From: JBDIAR01 sp039812545
Lineage (GTDB): Bacteria; Actinomycetota; Actinomycetes; Actinomycetales; Dermatophilaceae
Direction of reading: 5' to 3'
DNA length: 8,626 bases
NCBI GenBank assembly: GCA_039812545.1
Contig: JBDIAR010000144.1
Coordinates: 1-8,626, forward strand
A program made the position numbers and the translations under genes. The notes under the pieces are model-generated. The model searched no databases. It was not told where the DNA came from and saw only the letters and a program-made list of their open reading frames with translations. Shown here piece by piece: positions 6,767 to 8,626 of the stretch; within the stretch, counting starts at the first letter, position 1; the number at the start of each line of letters is the position of its first letter.

Positions 6767-7495
6767 TCAGCCCTCGAATTCCACGTCGGCGACCGGGCGG
6801 CGGGGCAGTTCGGCCGAGACGTACTCGCCCTGGACCTCGTCGCGCACCAGCACGCCCTCGACGAGTTCGACCACCCGGCGGCGGAACGCGTCGACGATGT
6901 CGTTGTCGTGGGTGGCCATGACCACCGTCGTGCCGCCGCGGTTGATCCGATCCAGCAGGCGCACGATCTCGATGCTGGTATCCGGGTCGAGGTTGCCGGT
7001 CGGTTCGTCGGCGAGCAGGATCGGCGGCTTGTTGACGACCGCGCGGGCGATGGCGACGCGCTGCTGTTCGCCACCGGAGAGCTGGTGCGGGAGACGTTTC
7101 TCCTTGCCGGAGAGCCCGACCAGGTCGAGGGTCTCGGGCACGGTCTGGCGGATCACCGAGCGCGACTTGCCCATCACCTGCAGGGCGAACGCGACGTTCT
7201 GCGCGACGGTCTTGTTCGGCAGCAGCCGGAAGTCCTGGAAGACGGTGCCGATCTCCTGGCGCAGCAGCGGGACCCGGCGGTCCGGCAGCTCGGCCAGGTC
7301 GCGGCCGGCCACGAGGATCCGCCCTGAGGTGGCCCGGTCCTCGGTGAGGACGAGCCGCAGGAAGGTCGACTTGCCCGACCCGGACTTGCCGACGACGAAG
7401 ACGAATTCGCCCCGGCCGATCTCCAGGGACACCGAATCCAGGGCCGGTCGCGTGGTCCGCGGGTACGTCTTGGTCACATTCTCGAACAGGATCAT
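6767..7495 (-). CDS. ftsE: Cell division ATP-binding protein FtsE
   Basis: FtsE is the cytoplasmic ABC-type ATPase that drives FtsX. The 242-residue product has every ABC motif: Walker A GKSGSGKST (36-44), Q-loop VFQDF with Q87, signature LSGGEQ (139-144), Walker B ILLADE (159-164), D-loop GNLD (167-170) and H-loop THD with H196. MILFENVTKTYP at the N-terminus and QDFRLLPNKTVAQNVAFAL are typical of FtsE as opposed to other ABC proteins. It is slightly longer than the usual 220-230 residues because of a C-terminal extension (about 215-242), common in actinobacteria. ATG at 7495 follows a modest GGAAG ribosome-binding site. It is the first gene of the minus-strand run; its divergent neighbour starts 231 bp away. 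Confidence 0.97.
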   Translation of the reverse strand: MILFENVTKTYPRTTRPALDSVSLEIGRGEFVFVVGKSGSGKSTFLRLVLTEDRATSGRILVAGRDLAELPDRRVPLLRQEIGTVFQDFRLLPNKTVAQNVAFALQVMGKSRSVIRQTVPETLDLVGLSGKEKRLPHQLSGGEQQRVAIARAVVNKPPILLADEPTGNLDPDTSIEIVRLLDRINRGGTTVVMATHDNDIVDAFRRRVVELVEGVLVRDEVQGEYVSAELPRRPVADVEFEG

Positions 7496-7517
7496 GGTGC
7501 GCTTCCGAGGCGGCGTC

Positions 7518-7530
7518 GCCCTGTCAGGGC
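7518..7530. repeat. Palindrome GCCCTG-T-CAGGGC in the ftsE leader
   Basis: GCCCTGTCAGGGC is a perfect 6-bp inverted repeat around a single central base, centred about 29 bp before the ftsE ATG. A single-base loop cannot form a good RNA hairpin, so a protein-binding dyad is more natural. No specific regulator is recognised. Confidence 0.45.
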
Positions 7531-7712
7531 CGTGGTCCGGTCCAGGGTATGCCGGATACGCGTGAGCCTGGTGTTACGCGTGTGGTTCGGCGCGCCGCGC
7601 GTCGAGTCCGTCAGCCCTGCTTGAAGAGCCTGTTTGAACCGGCGCGAAACCGGGCATACCTCCACTAGGGACATCGGACCCGCCGGACGCAACGGGCTTC
7701 GGGCCGGTCCCG

Positions 7713-7719
7713 AAGGAGG
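7713..7719 (+). promoter_or_regulatory. Strong ribosome-binding site deciding the PIG-L start
   Basis: AAGGAGG lies 7 nt before GTG at 7727-7729, an ideal Shine-Dalgarno and spacing. It selects this GTG over the earlier in-frame start at 7634, which has no such site and would add 31 codons. Confidence 0.85.
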
Positions 7720-7726
7720 AAGGGCA

Positions 7727-8617
7727 GTGGACGATTCGCTCGTTGAGGCATACCCGCACTCGCACGAGTTCCGGCGACCGCCGAGCGGCGCACCGGGGTG
7801 GACGGCGCCGCAGGGCGCCACCCGGCGTCCCGCAAGCGGCGCGGGGCCGCGGGCCCTGTCCGGAACGGTTCACGGCAAGTGGCCGGGCGTGTCGGCGCAG
7901 GCCTGGCTGCGCGAGGCCGACCTGGACCGGCGCCCGGCGCTGACCTTCGGGCGGGCCCGCCGGATCGTGGTCGTCACCGCCCATGACGACGACCTGGTCG
8001 GGGTCGGGGCGACGCTGGCCCGGGCGGCGCGCACCGATATCCCGGTCCGGCTGATCACGGCGACCGCGACGGGTTCGCACGGCGGCGGTGTCGCGCGCGT
8101 GCCCCGGGCGGTCGACCCCTGGGCGCCGGAGCGGCGACGCGCCCGGCTCCAGGCCGTCGCCGAACTCGGTCTCCCCTGGCCCAAGTACCAGTCTCTCGGC
8201 ATACCGGTCGGACACCTCGCCGAACGCGAACGCAGCCTCGGTCAACGCCTGCGCCAACTCCTGCGGCCCGGGGACCTGGTCCTGACGACCTGGTGGTCGG
8301 ACGGCAATGCGGATCACGAGGCGACCGGTCGGGCGGTCTGCCAAGCGGCCGCCACCCACGACATCGCGGTCCACGGAGCCGCGGTCTGGCTCTGGCACTG
8401 GGCGCGACCGACCAATCCGGTGGTTCCGTGGTCCAAGGTCACGGTCGTGTGGCCCACCGCGCAGGAGCAGGAACTCAAGCAGGCGGCGATGCGCACGCTG
8501 CGCGGCGCGCTGGCCGGCCAGGACATGCCAGGGCCCGACGACCGCATTCTCGACCCCGTCCGACGCCGGCGCGCGTTCGCGTTGCCCGAGATGTTCATCG
8601 CCGCCGGCACCCGGTAG
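7727..8617 (+). CDS. PIG-L/LmbE-family deacetylase
   Basis: A 296-residue protein of the zinc-dependent PIG-L/LmbE N-deacetylase family (the family of MshB and GlcNAc-PI deacetylase), expected to remove acetyl groups from a sugar-linked substrate that cannot be named here. After a variable, low-complexity N-terminus (about 1-75), the strand RRIVVVTAHDDDLVGVGA (78-95) carries the first metal motif, and TTWWSDGNADHEATGRAV (187-204) carries the second, with H197 as ligand. VDPWAPERRRARLQAVAELGL (129-149) matches the family's conserved Arg-rich helix, and WLWHWARP (221-228) is typical of an actinobacterial subgroup. The usual HPDDE reads HDDDL, and HPDH reads NADH; H86, two Asp and H197 remain, so activity is plausible but not certain. 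GTG start with AAGGAGG upstream; TAG stop at 8615-8617. It is divergent from ftsE, with no visible functional tie to cell division. Confidence 0.85.
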   Translation: MDDSLVEAYPHSHEFRRPPSGAPGWTAPQGATRRPASGAGPRALSGTVHGKWPGVSAQAWLREADLDRRPALTFGRARRIVVVTAHDDDLVGVGATLARAARTDIPVRLITATATGSHGGGVARVPRAVDPWAPERRRARLQAVAELGLPWPKYQSLGIPVGHLAERERSLGQRLRQLLRPGDLVLTTWWSDGNADHEATGRAVCQAAATHDIAVHGAAVWLWHWARPTNPVVPWSKVTVVWPTAQEQELKQAAMRTLRGALAGQDMPGPDDRILDPVRRRRAFALPEMFIAAGTR

Positions 8618-8626
8618 GCCACCCGG

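Larger units (their letters stand above)
7496..7726. promoter_or_regulatory. Divergent intergenic region between ftsE and the PIG-L gene
   Basis: This 231-bp gap must hold the promoters of both divergent genes. Rightward, TTGAAC (7634-7639) and TACCTC (7657-7662) are spaced 17 nt and are a weak sigma-70-like candidate for the deacetylase gene. Leftward I see no convincing box pair for ftsE. It also holds a 13-bp palindrome (7518-7530), two direct copies of TACGCGTG 18 bp apart (7557-7564 and 7575-7582) and two GGCATAC-type heptamers (7547-7553 and 7653-7659). Confidence 0.4.
466..8204. repeat. Dispersed heptamer GGCATAC/GTATGCC, 17 copies
   Basis: Exact copies start at 466, 704, 1100, 1372, 1495, 2052, 2746, 4526, 5114, 5944, 6308, 6442, 6553, 7547, 7653, 7747 and 8198. 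Ten read GGCATAC and seven read GTATGCC on the plus strand. Three more sites (486, 2413, 5289) match only the core GCATAC/GTATGC. Copies occur in the MFS, DUF2207, M23, ftsX and PIG-L genes and in two intergenic regions; none lies in smpB, ftsE or ssrA. The next base after GGCATAC is C in most copies. Reading frame and encoded residues vary from copy to copy, so protein sequence does not explain it. Confidence 0.85.

Noticed and set aside
5860..7074. The ftsX frame extended upstream to 7074
   Set aside because: The extension overlaps ftsE in another frame. ATG 6762 with a GAGG site and the family N-terminus MRVRFVLSE is clearly the start.
7634..7726. A longer N-terminus for the deacetylase starting at 7634
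   Set aside because: The GTG at 7727 has an ideal AAGGAGG 7 nt upstream; the extra 31 codons cover the likely promoter and show no conserved feature.

Overview
The window reads as chromosomal DNA of a high-GC actinomycete. The tmRNA tag (A)ANSKRTDFALAA, the gene order ftsE-ftsX-M23 peptidase-smpB, the GTG starts and the G/C-ending codons all fit an actinobacterium. Micrococcales-like is my best guess; I cannot name a genus.

Layout, right to left on the minus strand: ftsE (7495-6767), ftsX (6762-5860), a secreted coiled-coil M23 peptidase (5761-4265), smpB (4141-3668), a DUF2207 membrane protein (3671-1770), an MFS transporter (1773-493) and the tmRNA gene ssrA (401-35). All seven point the same way. 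ftsE/ftsX are 4 nt apart, while smpB/DUF2207 and DUF2207/MFS overlap by 4 nt (ATGA and GTGA), so two tightly coupled blocks are joined by the peptidase gene. One divergent gene, a PIG-L/LmbE-type deacetylase, occupies 7727-8617 on the plus strand, next to ftsE where prfB often lies in actinobacteria.

Two functional themes share the region. FtsEX is the membrane ATPase that in other bacteria switches on a periplasmic or extracellular peptidoglycan hydrolase during division; the adjacent M23 peptidase, with intact catalytic motifs and a long coiled coil, is the obvious partner. SmpB and tmRNA together perform trans-translation (rescue of stalled ribosomes), and here they are separated by the DUF2207 and MFS genes.

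Points that stand out: (1) a perfect 16-bp inverted repeat flanks the tmRNA gene almost symmetrically and would let the precursor's 5' leader pair with its 3' trailer; (2) the heptamer GGCATAC/GTATGCC occurs 17 times in 8.6 kb, roughly 20 times a base-composition expectation, across genes and intergenic DNA, and it forces minority codons; (3) a perfect TGTGA-N6-TCACA Crp-type site lies just upstream of the peptidase gene; (4) 10-bp tandem repeats (GATCAGAACC) run through the peptidase stop codon; (5) the deacetylase has an altered HPDDE-type motif. No mobile element, CRISPR array or defence system is visible. No gap without a gene exceeds 231 bp inside the window.
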